A DNA stretch of 64,000 bases from Rapana venosa. Its lineage: Eukaryota > Mollusca > Gastropoda > Neogastropoda > Muricidae. The first letter of the stretch is position 1, and the number at the start of each line of letters is the position of its first letter. The translations under genes and the position numbers were made by a program. Positions 10,396 through 20,404 of this stretch are shown in pieces. The stretch covers positions 26,879,036-26,943,035 of the forward strand of contig CM054167.1 in the NCBI GenBank assembly GCA_028751875.1, given 5' to 3'. The notes beneath the pieces were generated by a model. It worked only from the letters and a program-made list of their open reading frames with translations. It was not told the DNA's origin and searched no databases.

Positions 10396-11097
10396 GGAGT
10401 CGCTGTGAAATGGATCCCGCCATTTTGTGGTGATGCGTGATTTTGGCTTTATTTGACAAAGTCAGCACATTTACTCAAACATAACAAAGACATACAAATT
10501 ATACATAATTGAAAAGTTTATTATGTCTACTTTTAAATAATAATAATAATGTATGGAATTTATATAGCGCTGAATCTTGTAAAGCAACAAATCAAAGCTA
10601 CTTTTGAGATTGTCACACAGTTTTTCAATAGATTTACTGTAATTTTTTTTTAATACAAATTTTCAAAATATGTCGCTGAATGCTGAAAAATAAAAAGGTT
10701 CTAAAATTAGGGCTGCTTATCTTACATGGCTTGAACTGTTTATCAACTAAGTCCCCTTGAAACATTGTGATGATTTTTCACCAAAGTTAAGTTCCCTGAA
10801 GTTGGGCTGAATCCATCTGATGTCACTTTTTGCACTATACAATTTTTGTTTTTAAAATCATAACACTGGAGAGCCCGAAATCCCAAAGAATACGCTGCTT
10901 GTCAACATGTCAAAGAAAAGTAGCCAACACATGCAAACTAGGCAAGCTTATGGTCAAGGAAAGCAACTGTGTTTAGAAAAATTATTGCCCTACATGCCAG
11001 AGTACTTTCCCTTCAGTTGAACATCGCTTAGTGTATTAAAAATAAAATCGTAATTCTGCCGAATCTTAAGCTTTGGCACGTCACAGTGAAGGAGAGT
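10396..11097. other. AT-rich intron sequence with one LINE-M-type tail fragment
   Basis: At 10545-10605 the plus strand reads TAATAATAATAATGTATGGA, ATTTATATAGCGCTGAATCT: a minus-strand LINE-M-type tail. The remainder shows nothing recognisable. Confidence 0.45.
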
Positions 11098-11222
11098 TAA
11101 CGTCATTGAGTTAAGGTAGCCACATTCTGACTTCAGAGATGATGTCTAAACACAACACAACAGTGTGCATGGTGGGTGGTTGGTTTTTTTAATGAAAGTT
11201 GTAATCCATTTCCACTGGCATG
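11098..11222 (+). repeat. repeat J followed by a short SINE-A fragment
   Basis: GTTAAGGTAGCCACATTCTG and GATGATGTCTAAAC are followed, about 40 bases later, by CCATTTCCACTGGCATGCA, a diverged piece of minus-strand SINE-A. The LINE-L copy starts right after it. Confidence 0.4.
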
Positions 11223-11227
11223 CAGGT

Positions 11228-11984
11228 GTCACAAAAGATGCTCAAAGCTCAAAAGTCTGAAGAAGGAGGACAGAGTATTTGTCTGCCCCAGTTGTATGAA
11301 TAAGAAGGGTGAAGACAATACCGATGCAGGAAAGAAGGAGCTAGAATTTGAACAAGGGAACATAGAAGTGGTAGACGAATTCTGCTACCTGGGAGAGATG
11401 ATGAGCTGCGAAGCAAAATCTGAGTTAGCTGTCAGAACCAGGATTGCGAGTGCTTGGAAGAAATGGAAAGAATTGGCAAGTCTGCTCGGAAATCAGAAAA
11501 TCCCACTGGAGAGACGCTGTCTGATATATAAGGCCTGCATCAGACCTGTTCTCCTGTATCAGTGTATGGTTCAGAGATGTGGGTTTTCACAAGAAACGTC
11601 AAACGTTTGTTGAAGAGCTGTGAAAACCGAATGCTACGCTACATGACAAAGATCAAATGGGAAGACAGGATCACGAATGAAGAACTATGGAGAATGTGCA
11701 AAGTTGATGATCTGAAGTCTGTAGCTAGTACTAGTAGCAATAGACTGCACTGGTTTGGGCACGTTCAACGGAAAGCAGACCACCACATCATAAAAAGAGC
11801 AATGAACTTTATAGTGGATGGAAAGAGACCTAGCAAAACCTGGGCTGCCTGTATTGCAGATGATCTTAGAGAAAGGGGCATAAATAAGGAGGAAGCTCAA
11901 AACCGAGAGAGATGGAGAAGGCTCATCAATGTCAAACCTCCCCTGGGAGAAACATGACCAAAAAAGGAAGAAGAAGAAGAAGTG
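11228..11984 (+). mobile_element. LINE-L 3' fragment
   Basis: Two overlapping frames (11176-11613 and 11562-11957) together span the C-terminal RT region. The CHKRCSKLKS...CPSC zinc-finger-like stretch precedes MNKKGEDNTDAG, with VLLYQC (a frame break in the VLLYGSETW motif), KIKWEDRITNEELWRM and RPSKTWAACIADDLRERG. It ends AAACATGACC-AAAAAAGG plus a GAAGAAG tail. The frame shift near 11560-11580 and an added SS in VASTSSNR mark it as a dead copy. Confidence 0.85.
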
Positions 11985-12235
11985 TTCTACTTTTCAGAAA
12001 GGTGGAACAGGCTTTAGTGTGTGTGTGCAAGATGTTCTCGGTGTGCGTTCAACACAGGGGACCTCAAGTTTATCGTCTCATCCAAAGGACTTTTGTGGGG
12101 AGTGGGTTCAGCGCTGATGTTAATTTAACTCCAGGGGGGAAAAGTTTTCCTCTGGGACGGGTTGTCTCAGTGGTGTGGTTTGAACAGGAGCTGTGTGATT
12201 GTGAGCTCAACGCTCTTTAACCACTAGGCTGAGCC
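11985..12235 (-). mobile_element. SINE-A, tail-truncated copy
   Basis: Abuts the GAA tail of the LINE-L copy. The head reads GGCTCAGCCTAGTGGTTAAA on the minus strand, with a degraded B box. Confidence 0.6.
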
Positions 12236-12243
12236 TTCTCCCT

Positions 12244-13362
12244 GCCCTGTGAGTGAGTGTGTGTGTTGTGTGTGTGTGAGTGTGTGTGTGTGAGTGTGTG
12301 TGTGTATGTGTGTCAGTGTGTGTGTGAGTGTGTGTGTGTGAGTGTGTGTGTGTGAGTGTGTGTGTGTGAGCATGTGTGTGTGAGTGTGTGTGTGTGTGAG
12401 CATGTGTGTGTGTTGTGTGTGTGTGGTGTGTGAGTGTTTGTGAGTGTGTGTGTGAGAGTGTGTGTGTGTGAGCGTGAGTGTGTGTGTGTGAGAGTGTGTG
12501 TGTGAGAGTGAGTGTGTGTGAATGTGTGTGTGTGTGAGCGTGTGTGTGTGTGAGCATGTGAGTGTGTGTGTGTGAGTATGTGTGAGTGAGTGTGAGTGTG
12601 TGTGTGTGAGCATGTGTGTGTATGTGTGTGTGTTGTATACCTAACCTGTGTGGACATGTGTGTATACATGTTCTTTTCATTTGTTAATTGCCTGTTCACT
12701 TCGAGTTAGGCACACGTCACACATCCAATGAAACCTTTTGAACAGAACAGAACATCTTGCGCACGCGTTAAGTCCTGTTCCGCTTTTTCGGAAGAGTAGG
12801 CCATTGTGTGCCGGTGGGAACAGATGACAGAATTTACAAAAGTGAGTGTGAGTGTGTGTGTGTGTCAGTGTGTGTGTGTGAGGTGTGTGTGTGAGCATGT
12901 GTGTGTGAGTTGTGTGTGTGTGGTGTGTGTGTGTTGTGTGTGAGTGTTGTGTGAGTGTGTGTGTGAGAGTGTGTGTGTGTGAGTGAGTGTGTGTGTGGTG
13001 TGTGAGAGTGTGTGTGGGTGGGGTGAGAGTGAGTGGTGTGTGAATGTGTGTGTGTGTGAGCGTGTGTGTGTGTGAGCATGTGAGTGTGGTGTGTGAGTAT
13101 GTGTGAGTGAGTGTGAGTGTGTGTGTGTGAGCATGTGTGTGTGTGTGTGTGTGTTGTATACCTAACCTGTGTGGACATGTGTGTATACATGTTCTTTTCA
13201 TTTGTTAATTGCCTGTTCACTTCGAGTTAGGCACACGTCACACATCCAATGAAACCTTTTGAACAGAACAGAACATCTTGCGCACGCGTTAAGTCCTGTT
13301 CCGCTTTTTCGGAAGAGTAGGCCATTGTGTGCCGGTGGGAACAGATGACAGAATTTACAAAA
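12244..13362. repeat. GT microsatellite plus SINE-A fragment, 521 bp tandem duplication
   Basis: Interrupted GT repeat (12244-12632) is followed by unique sequence GTATACCTAACCTGTGTGG, TTCACTTCGAGTTAGGCAC and a SINE-A piece ending 12840. The whole set, GT included, recurs from 12841 to 13362 (the GTATACC anchor is at 12635 and 13156). The SINE-A of copy 2 then runs on intact to 13445. A third piece of the unique segment is at 13491-13557. Confidence 0.85.
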
Positions 13363-13445
13363 CCGCATACACATGGGGACTGGATGTAAAAAAAAGCATG
13401 TAAGCGCTTATTCCATTATCCTCGATATAAAAGAATAAAATAAAA
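13264..13445 (+). mobile_element. SINE-A, 5'-truncated copy with full tail
   Basis: From GAACATCTTGCGCACGCGTT through GGCCATTGTGTGCCGGTGGG and CATACACATGGGGACTGG to TTATTCCATTATCCTCGATA and an AATAAA-rich end. Confidence 0.75.
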
Positions 13446-13555
13446 TAAAATAAAAATAAATTTTAAAACTTTCCAGAGACTGACCCCTATGTTCTTTTCA
13501 TTTGTTAATTGCCTGTTCACTTCGAGTTAGACACACGTCACACATGCAATGAAAC

Positions 13556-13617
13556 CACATCATCATCATCATCATCATCATCATTTGGTACCACCACCAC
13601 CACCACCACCACCATTA
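13556..13617. repeat. (CAT)n and (CCA)n microsatellites
   Basis: Two adjoining triplet runs about 285 bases before the AGPAT exon at 13901. Confidence 0.95.
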
Positions 13618-13900
13618 TGCATGGTAAACCCGTTAAAAGATGATGAAAGAATATAGATTTGACTAAGGAGTAGTTTTCTCTGTTACACGTTGAGATATTG
13701 CTCTGTCAGTGATGAGAGGGGAAAAAAGATGTAAACGTTTGGTGTAAAGGCAGCCACAACAGTCTTCCTAGTACTGCTGTGGACTGGATAACGGGACAGT
13801 GGAAATGGAACTCAGCAACCGAAGTTACAATTGGCTGAGATTGTGAGAATCGTATTTCATAATTGTGTGTGTGTGCGCGTATGTGTTTTGATTGTTGCAG

Positions 13901-13996
13901 ATCAAAATATTCATATTCCCAGAAGGCACAAGGAATCGAGACGGGGGTATGAAACCTTTTAAAAGAGGCGCCTTTCATCTGGCCATCAAAGCACAG
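13901..13996 (+). CDS. AGPAT: AGPAT exon with FPEGTR motif III
   Basis: A 96-base exon of 32 codons, phase 0 at both ends, between acceptor ttgttgcag (ending 13900) and donor CAG|GTATTG. It encodes [19 protein letters not shown] and then [15 protein letters not shown] is the acyltransferase motif III that binds the glycerol-3-phosphate headgroup, and the KPFKRGAF segment is typical of AGPAT1/2 enzymes. A CA microsatellite starts about 15 bases after the donor (14010-14038), and a GT stretch lies just before the acceptor. Confidence 0.95.
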
Positions 13997-14167
13997 GTAT
14001 TGCCTTTCACTCACACACACACACACACACACACACACTCTCGTCTGATATCACTTTTTGGTGGAAGGACGTTAAACTGAAGAACTAACTAACCTGATGA
14101 CAATGTGTTCATGTTACTTTGAAAACTTTTTAAAAAAACACCAACAACCCAATTTGTAAGTGATGCA

Positions 14168-14446
14168 TTTTGTTTGTCCATTGTGCTCGACGATGACCTC
14201 TGGAGGCAGTTGCTGTTTTGGAAACTGGGCAGAAATTTGATTATTGTGGAGATAATGCCTTGCCCACAGTACATCCTCACTCACTCAGCCAAGTGGGCAT
14301 AAGGACAGTCAGCGTTGAAGATGTTCTCCAGAGGCCAACTAGCCCCCAGGGCTGTATAGCACATAAGGACTGTGCAGGTCAAGCCTTCTGGTTAGAGAGT
14401 CATAGTTGATCACCAATGACTAAGCTGTAAAGGGGAACTTGGTACA
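14168..14446 (+). repeat. repeat H
   Basis: Shares GTTTTGGAAACTGGGCAGAA, GGCCAAGTGGGCATAAGGAC, AGCCCCCAGGGCTG and GACTAAGCTGTAAAG with the copies at 20405-20830 (minus) and 36610-37000. No terminal repeats or coding motif found, so its class is unknown. Confidence 0.7.
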
Positions 14447-14987
14447 CAATAGGGAACACGGATGTTGTTGATCATCACTGAATGTTTATAGCACAACGTT
14501 CTGCTGGAAAAAAAAAGTTTACTGTTGTTGCCTTCAGTTTCAAATCTTCCTGTTCAAATTGTCAATATTCTACTCAACAAGGTAGCAGTCTACCTATAAA
14601 GACTGTTCACTTTGAAGGAATATCTATAAAGAATTGATAAATATTGCCCCAAATCTTATGGTGTGATATTGGGGAAGAATTTCATTGATCTTTCCTTGCC
14701 AGTTGGTTTTTTAATCTATTAAGAAGTTCTTACCAGATTTTTTCTGGGAAATACTCATACTGTCTAAAAAATGATAGTCATTTTGCACCAACAAAACCAA
14801 ATGTAAGCGTAAGTCAATAATTATATAACACTCACTTTGTACTTGCCAATATCGCTAAAAAAACACAAACCAAACCCATCTCGAATCCAGGTAAGACCAC
14901 TTGTCATACCCATCTCATATCAAAGATGTGGACAGACCACGAAGCTCCAAGAGTGTGGGTTTCAGACAGATGGTCCTACTCTTAGGA
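14447..14987. other. intron sequence, nothing recognised
   Basis: AT-rich DNA with no repeat or coding signal I can name. Confidence 0.35.
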
Positions 14988-15655
14988 TGAAGACAATACT
15001 GATGCAGGAAAGGAGGAGCTAGAATTTGAACAAGGGAACATAGAAGTGGTAGACGAATTCTGCTACCTGGGAGAGATGATGAGCTGCGAAGCAAAATCTG
15101 AGTTAGCTGTCAGAACCAGGATTGCGAGTGCTTGGAAGAAATGGAAAGAATTGGCAAGTCTGCTCGGAAATCAGAAAATCCCACTGAAGAGACGATGTCT
15201 GATATACAAGGCCTGCATCAGACCTGTTCTCCTGTATGGCTCTGAGACGTGTGTTTTCACAAAAACCGTCGAACGTTTGTTGAAGAGCTGTAAAAACTGA
15301 ATGCTACGCTACATGACAAAGATCAAATGGGAAGACAGGATCACGAATGAAGAACTATAGAGAATGTGCAAAGTTGATGATTTGAAGTCTGTAGCTAGTA
15401 GCAATAGACTGCGCTGGTTTGGGCACATTCAACGGAATGCAGACCACCACATCATAAAAAGAGCAATGAACTTCATAGTGGATGGAAAGAGACCAAAAGG
15501 AAGACCTAGCAAAACCTGGGCTGCCTGTATTGCAGATGATCTTAGAGAAAGGGGCATAAATAAGGAGGAAGCTCAAAACAGAGAGAGATGGAGGAGAAGG
15601 CTCATCAATGTCAAACCTCCCCTGGGAGAAACATGACAAAAAAAGAAGAAGAGAA
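14988..15655 (+). mobile_element. LINE-L 3' fragment
   Basis: The region from DEFCYLGEMMSCEAKSELAV to the AAACATGACAAAA end and GAAGAAG tail. Disabled by TGA at 15298-15300 and TAG at 15358-15360. It retains RPVLLYGSETCVF and KGRPSKTWAACIADDLRERG. Confidence 0.85.
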
Positions 15656-15829
15656 TAGGTCCTACTCTCCAGAGCAGGGAGTGAATTGGTGCCAAGTAGA
15701 AAATGTTTCAGAGTTTGTTGTGCAGCAGGGATCTGTGATATAATTATAATCATATAGGACTTTGTTAGCATTCTCACGAATTCATGAAAAGAAGTTTATC
15801 TTATTTTTGGCTTCCATAATTTTTTAATT

Positions 15830-16080
15830 GTGTGTGTGTGTGTGTATAAGTTTATGTCTTTTCTAGTCAATGGTCTTTATAACATTGTATTCAGACATTG
15901 ATGTGTGTGGGTGTATGTGTGTGTGTGTGAGTGTGTGCATGCGTGAATGTGTAAATAATAAGTTTATATGTCTTTTTAAATCAATGTTTTTTTTATAACA
16001 TTGTATTCTGACATTAGTGTGAGTGTGTGTGTGTGCGTGCCAGTGTGCGAGCATGTGTGTGTGTGTTTGTGATATTTTTG
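15830..16080. repeat. GT-rich imperfect duplication
   Basis: Two related stretches (TAAGTTTATGTCTTTTCTAG at 15848; TAAGTTTATATGTCTTTTTA at 15959) are each followed by TCAATG, CATTGTATTC and a GTGT run, giving about 111-base periodicity. Confidence 0.6.
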
Positions 16081-16208
16081 TTTTGAAGTTATCTCGGAAT
16101 GTTTAAACCAATATAAAATGTAGCTTTCGTGTGTCTTTCCAAATTATGATGGCGTATCAATGTGCCTGTCAGTATTGTAGTTGCCCTTCATGGAATGATT
16201 AAAGTGTT

Positions 16209-16314
16209 TTTGACTTGACTTGACTTGACTTGACTTGACTTGATTTGACTTGACTTGACTTGACTTGACTTGACTTGACTTGACTTGACTTGACCTGACT
16301 TGATTTGACTTGCT
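16209..16314 (+). repeat. (TTGAC)n pentanucleotide array next to the AGPAT splice acceptor
   Basis: About 21 copies of TTGAC with rare TTGAT and CTGAC variants, ending about 15 bases from the acceptor at 16327-16328. Each TTGAC fits the branch-point consensus yUnAy. Confidence 0.95.
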
Positions 16315-16328
16315 GCTTCTGGTCCCAG

Positions 16329-16401
16329 GTTCCCATTGTGCCCGTGGTGTTTTCCTCTTACAACGAATTCTACAGCAAAAAGGAGAAGCGTTTCGACACA
16401 G
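16329..16401 (+). CDS. AGPAT: AGPAT exon with motif IV
   Basis: A 73-base exon between acceptor ctggtcccag (ending 16328) and donor ACAG|GTTGGT. Its 24 codons encode VPIVPVVFSSYNEFYSKKEK and RFDT; VPIVP is the family's motif IV. The exon ends in phase 1, which fits the phase of the exon starting at 17643. A TTGAC pentamer array (16209-16314) ends only about 15 bases before the acceptor and so fills the branch-point zone. Confidence 0.93.
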
Positions 16402-16647
16402 GTTGGTGGTGTGTGCTGATAAAAGTGAAACCATAGTATTATCAATAATAGCGATGATAATGAAAACATTATGGGATAGAATTAACCCATAACTAGCATT
16501 TTTGCAGGATACGTAATAATATATATGCGACAAAGCACACAGAAAAGCTGGTCAGATTCAAAATGTTCATGTTTTAACTTTAAAAAAAACAACAAAACAT
16601 TTTCTAATGGTACAAAAATCACAGGTTACTTTTTAGGGTTTCCAGCC

Positions 16648-16690
16648 AGAGTGCTTATTCCATTATCCTCGATATAAAAGAATAAGATAA
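16648..16690 (+). mobile_element. SINE-A tail fragment
   Basis: GAGTGCTTATTCCATTATCC, TCGATATAAAAGAATAAGA only. Confidence 0.6.
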
Positions 16691-16724
16691 ATGAATAAAT
16701 AAAAAAAAATTATTTCTTTTTTTT

Positions 16725-17028
16725 CTTTTCTGTCTTCAACCGTATTTGTTTCCTTATCAGAGTGGCTTTTTTCCCCTGACAGAATTTTGCCAGGGACAGC
16801 TCCCTTGTTGCCGTGGGTTCTTTTACGCGCGCTAAATACTTTTATGTAACACACGGGACCTCGGGTTTATCGTCTCATCCAAAACACTAGCACCCAGACC
16901 ACCACTTATGGGCTAATGGATTGGGGAAAAAGTTTTTGGGTAAATGGGGATTGAACCACCGCACGCACACTCCCAACCCCAGACTGCTCAGTTTCTAGGC
17001 AGGCGCGTTACCTCTATAGACCACCGGT
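16725..17028 (-). mobile_element. SINE-B, tail-truncated copy
   Basis: Contains (plus strand) TATCAGAGTGGC, TTGCCAGGGACAGCTCCCTT, CGTGGGTTCTTTTACGCGCG, ACCTCGGGTTTATCGTCTCA and AGGCAGGCGCGTTACCTCTA. Confidence 0.72.
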
Positions 17029-17050
17029 CCACCTTGTGTTTTTCCAACTT

Positions 17051-17375
17051 TACAAGGGTGCAGGGTAGCCAAGTGGTTAGAGCGTTGTGCGTGAAAGCTG
17101 ACGGCCTGGGTTTGAGGCACCTTTGGGAGTTAAACATCAGTGCTGACTCCACTCCCACCCTCCAAAAAAATAGTCCTTCGGATGAGACTGTAAACCATGG
17201 TCCTTTGTGTAAACACACGCAGAACATCTTGCGCGCGTATTAAAACTTGTTCTGCCCTTTTTTTGGGAAGAGAACGTCATTGTGTGCCGGTGGGAATGGA
17301 TGACAAAATGTACACACACCAAAAAAAACAACCCTACATGCACACTGGGAGACTGAATTTAAAAAACAAAAAAAA
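17051..17375 (+). mobile_element. SINE-A in last AGPAT intron
   Basis: The head GCAGGGTAGCCAAGTGGTTA is followed by AGTCCTTCGGATGAGACTGT and GTGTGCCGGTGGGAATGGAT. It is diverged in the B box and tail. Confidence 0.68.
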
Positions 17376-17454
17376 GTTGAAATAAAAGAACGGAAATTAG
17401 AAGAAAAAAAAACAACCCCAAAATTCAACAATTCATTTTTTCTTTTTTTCTTTT

Positions 17455-17612
17455 ATTTCGAGGATACTGGAATAAGCACTCAGGTGCTTTTTTTTTTTTA
17501 CATCCAGTCCCTGTGTGGAAGCGGTTTTGTAAATTTTTGTCATCCGTTCCCACTGGCACACACACAATGGCCTACTCTTCCGAAAAAAAAGCGGAACGGG
17601 GTTTTCAACAGG
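17455..17612 (-). mobile_element. SINE-A tail half, inverted relative to 17051-17375
   Basis: The plus strand reads TCGAGGATACTGGAATAAGC, ACATCCAGTCCCTGTG and CCGTTCCCACTGGCACACAC. It ends about 30 bases before the acceptor of the terminal exon. Confidence 0.7.
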
Positions 17613-17642
17613 GTGGGTTGGTGGGGTTGGGTTTGTTTACAG

Positions 17643-17803
17643 GCCGACTGGTGGTGACCTGCATGCCAAGAGTACCCACGACAGGACTGACCCAGGACGA
17701 TGTGGCGGGGTTGGCAGAACGAGTTCAACAAGAGATGCTGCAAGCTTTCAACCAGATGAACTCTGAAACGCGATTGGCCAGAGGCGTCAACGGCTTGCAG
17801 TGA
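17643..17803 (+). CDS. AGPAT: AGPAT terminal coding exon and stop
   Basis: The last coding exon follows acceptor tttgtttacag (ending 17642). The split Gly codon is completed and 52 codons follow, ending in TGA at 17801-17803. The segment MPRVPTTGLTQDDVAGLAER matches the C-terminal VPTxGLTxxDVxxLAxR stretch of AGPAT1/2. The five visible exons give 212 residues, while the family is usually 275-285, so about 70 N-terminal residues are missing to the left. The protein ends soon after the conserved domain with no long tail. Fragments of SINE-A in opposite orientations lie at 17051-17375 and 17455-17612, directly upstream in the intron. Confidence 0.93.
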
Positions 17804-17924
17804 CCTCAGGGGGGTCAGTCGGCAGGACAAGGGAGACGAATCATGTGATACTGATATATCTTGACATTGCCATTTTTTTCCGCTAGTCCAGCCTTGGTTG
17901 TTTTTTTTTGTGTGTATGAGTGTG

Positions 17925-17959
<35 letters not shown>

Positions 17960-18073
17960 GCTTGTTAGATGCTTTGGTATGATTTGTATGTGTATGTAGG
18001 GTTTTTTTTTTGGTTAGTGTGGTACAGTTTTGGGGGAAGGAGGGGGTTTAGGTTGAGGGTTTGGAATTGTGTG

Positions 18074-18124
<51 letters not shown>

Positions 18125-18491
18125 TATACATGTATAGGAAAGGGCAGATGTTAAATAGAAGAATGCAAGATATAAAGATTTACCACAGAAAGAATTGGAA
18201 GTATTTGTTGCACGTAGACACCGATTAGGATTGCAGGAATGTTCTTGCTCATGTGCAGGTATGGATGCTTGTGCATGCATGCACGCACGCACACATGTAC
18301 ATATGCACACATGCATGCATGGACGTACACACACACACACACTCACAAACTCACATGCATGCTCATACACAAAAGAATGTTACATAGTCACTAGCTACCC
18401 ACACGTGTATAGACAAAAAGACAACACACACACACACACAACACACACCACCACACCACACCACAACACAACACAACACCCCCCCCCCCCC

Positions 18492-18522
<31 letters not shown>

Positions 18523-18660
18523 TATGAGACCTCTGACACTCAAAAAGAAGAAGGAAAAAACAAAAAGTGCCATGAATGTCTTACACCAGACTTTTGTGAA
18601 TGAATATTTTAATGTTTTGTGTAGTCGTACTTTCACAACACTGCCTTGTGTCAAACATTT
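17804..18660. repeat. AGPAT 3' flank or UTR with (T)n, (TA)n and CA/C-rich microsatellites
   Basis: Poly-T 17929-17958, TA repeat 18073-18120, ATGC/CA-rich 18255-18365, and CA/CCA/poly-C 18420-18522. No second coding exon recognised. Confidence 0.8.
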
Positions 18661-19111
18661 TTTTTTTTTTTTTTAAAAAAAACACTTTTTAAATAATGAT
18701 TGTCAACGCTCCCTTGCTCACTACCTTCATTTCATTCTTGTGTAGTTTCCACACCTTTTTTCTTCTTTTTGTGGTTGGTTTGATTTTGGGGGTTTGTTCG
18801 GGGATATTTTTAGTAGGGTGGGGGCAGGTCGGTGTTTTTTTGTTTGTTTGTTGTATTTTGGGAGGGGGGGTGGGGGGGGGGGGGATGAATAATGTTGGGA
18901 AAGTTTGTTGGGTGGGTTTTTTGTTAGGGGGGTTTTTTGGGTAGGGAAAGGGTTTTTTGGGTGTGTGTGTGTGTTTTTTTATTGGTTTGGGTTTTCTTTT
19001 TCATCAGCATTAGAAGTGGCTAATTAGAACAATGTATTTGAAGACAGGCTGTTTCAATGAAGAACAGGTTAAAGGATTTTTTTTGTTTTTTTGTTTTTGG
19101 TGCTTCAACGC
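18661..19111. other. T- and G-rich low-complexity sequence
   Basis: Poly-T 18658-18674 and G-rich stretches 18855-18885. ORFs here reflect composition only. Confidence 0.6.
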
Positions 19112-19345
19112 ATTGCAGAGAGAGAGAGAGAGCATTGGTTGTAGAGCTGGCTGACAGTAAAAAGGTAGCAGAACGATTACTTTTGGCAGAGGCATACAGC
19201 AGAAGGTCTGCATTGACCTCAAAGACTTCAAACGGATTGCAGAGAGAGAGAGAGAGCATTGGTTGTAGAGCTGGCTGACAGTATCAAGGTAGTAGAACGA
19301 TTACTTTAGGCAGAGGCACACAGCAGAAAGTCTTCAAAGACGAAA
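19112..19345 (+). repeat. 124 bp tandem duplication
   Basis: The segment starting ATTGCAGAGAGAGAG and containing TTGGTTGTAGAGCTGGCTGA, CAGAACGATTACTTTTGGC occurs at 19112 and again at 19236, with few differences. Confidence 0.85.
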
Positions 19346-19504
19346 TCCCCTTATTATATCAACAGCCAAAAATTCCATCACCCTGCCAAAGTGTATAACC
19401 TGTGTGTGTGTGTGTGTGTATATGTGTGTGTGTGCATTTGGACTTGTTAGAACCATTACTTGCTATTGGTTGCATGACTGTGTGTAAGAATGAGTTGCGT
19501 CTTG

Positions 19505-19567
19505 CCGCTTTGATTTGTCTGTGCAAGATACAGCGCTATATAAATTCCATTTATTATTATTATTATC

Positions 19568-19595
<28 letters not shown>
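19505..19595 (+). repeat. LINE-M-type 3' tail with (ATT)n
   Basis: GCTTTGATTTGTCTGTGCAA, GATACAGCGCTATATAAATT, CCATTTATTATTATT. Preceded by CCTGCC and GTGTATAACCTGTGTGTG, the same order as in the 3' end of LINE-M at 52630-52770. Confidence 0.65.
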
Positions 19596-19600
<5 letters not shown>

Positions 19601-19643
19601 GCAATATGTTTCGGCTAGTCTGCTGTTTGGGTAGACGTAATCT

Positions 19644-19880
19644 TCTGTGACGTTCCTGTCCTGCTGTTCCCGTTTCGATCTCTCCACCCCAGCCCTACCC
19701 AATGTTCATCATACCCCAACCTCCGGGTCAGAACTCCACAGGGAGCTTGTCAACGTTCTGCCGCCGTGGAGTCACCAGCCAGAGGGGGCCCTGCACTGTG
19801 TCACTTTGGTGGTGGTCCGTGGCGCTTGTTCTGAGCTAAGGCTGGGATTGTCGGGTCAGTCTGAGTGAAAGTGTTCCTGG
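19644..19880 (+). other. GC-rich block of unknown nature
   Basis: About 230 bases of clearly higher GC than its surroundings, with a 73-codon plus-strand ORF (19647-19868) and no motif I recognise. It could be part of the AGPAT 3' UTR, a separate exon, or a repeat remnant. Confidence 0.3.
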
Positions 19881-20404
19881 CGGACAGTGTTAAGTAGCGT
19901 TTTGTTTTTAAAAAAAACAAACCTGTGGTACGTGTTAAACTGAAAATGAAGAATGTTAAACTGAAAATGAAGAAGAGGCGATGTTGAATAAAATGTTGCT
20001 GCAGAACTTTTTATTTTAAATTTCTTTTATTTGTAAGAGAATAATGGGATGGCAAGAAATGTGCGTTTAAATGGAAAGCTTGCAGCTTAACATTGCTCGT
20101 ATATATGTATACACAACTGAAATCTCCTGCCATGAACAGAAATGGATTAATGTTTGTTGCTGTAAATACATTTCAGAAAAATCTCTCTTTAAGAAAAAAT
20201 TTTAAAATGATATGCTGCTTTCATTCTGTAAGTCACAGGGGGGTGAGGGTGGTGGTGGTGGTGGGTGTGTGTGTGTGTGTGTGGGGGGGGTTGATGCAGC
20301 TAAGAAGATGGGGAATGAAATCTGGACAGTGCTGTACTTAGAAGAAGAAAAAGGCCCCAAGTTGTTTACAATTTTATGTCTGTCAATATGCACTTATGTT
20401 GTAA
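19881..20404. other. AT-rich DNA with a GGT/GT run
   Basis: Holds the AATAAA at 19987 and a G/T-rich run 20237-20292. No gene recognised. Confidence 0.4.
19987..19992 (+). terminator. candidate polyadenylation signal downstream of AGPAT
   Basis: An AATAAA hexamer lies 2.2 kb after the AGPAT stop and is followed by a T-rich stretch. It is the best signal I found, but the long low-complexity region between makes the end of the transcript uncertain. Confidence 0.25.

Noticed and set aside
12207..13220. Long His/Thr-rich ORFs on the minus strand
   Set aside because: Translation of GT/CA microsatellites; the same holds for ORFs at 24277-24652, 32583-33026, 35615-36010, 41669-42019 and 51040-51267.
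15355..15777. 140-codon minus-strand ORF
   Set aside because: Antisense of LINE-L; the plus strand carries the recognisable retrotransposon protein.
17540..17830. 96-codon minus-strand ORF
   Set aside because: It overlaps the terminal AGPAT exon in antisense and includes SINE-A; no domain.
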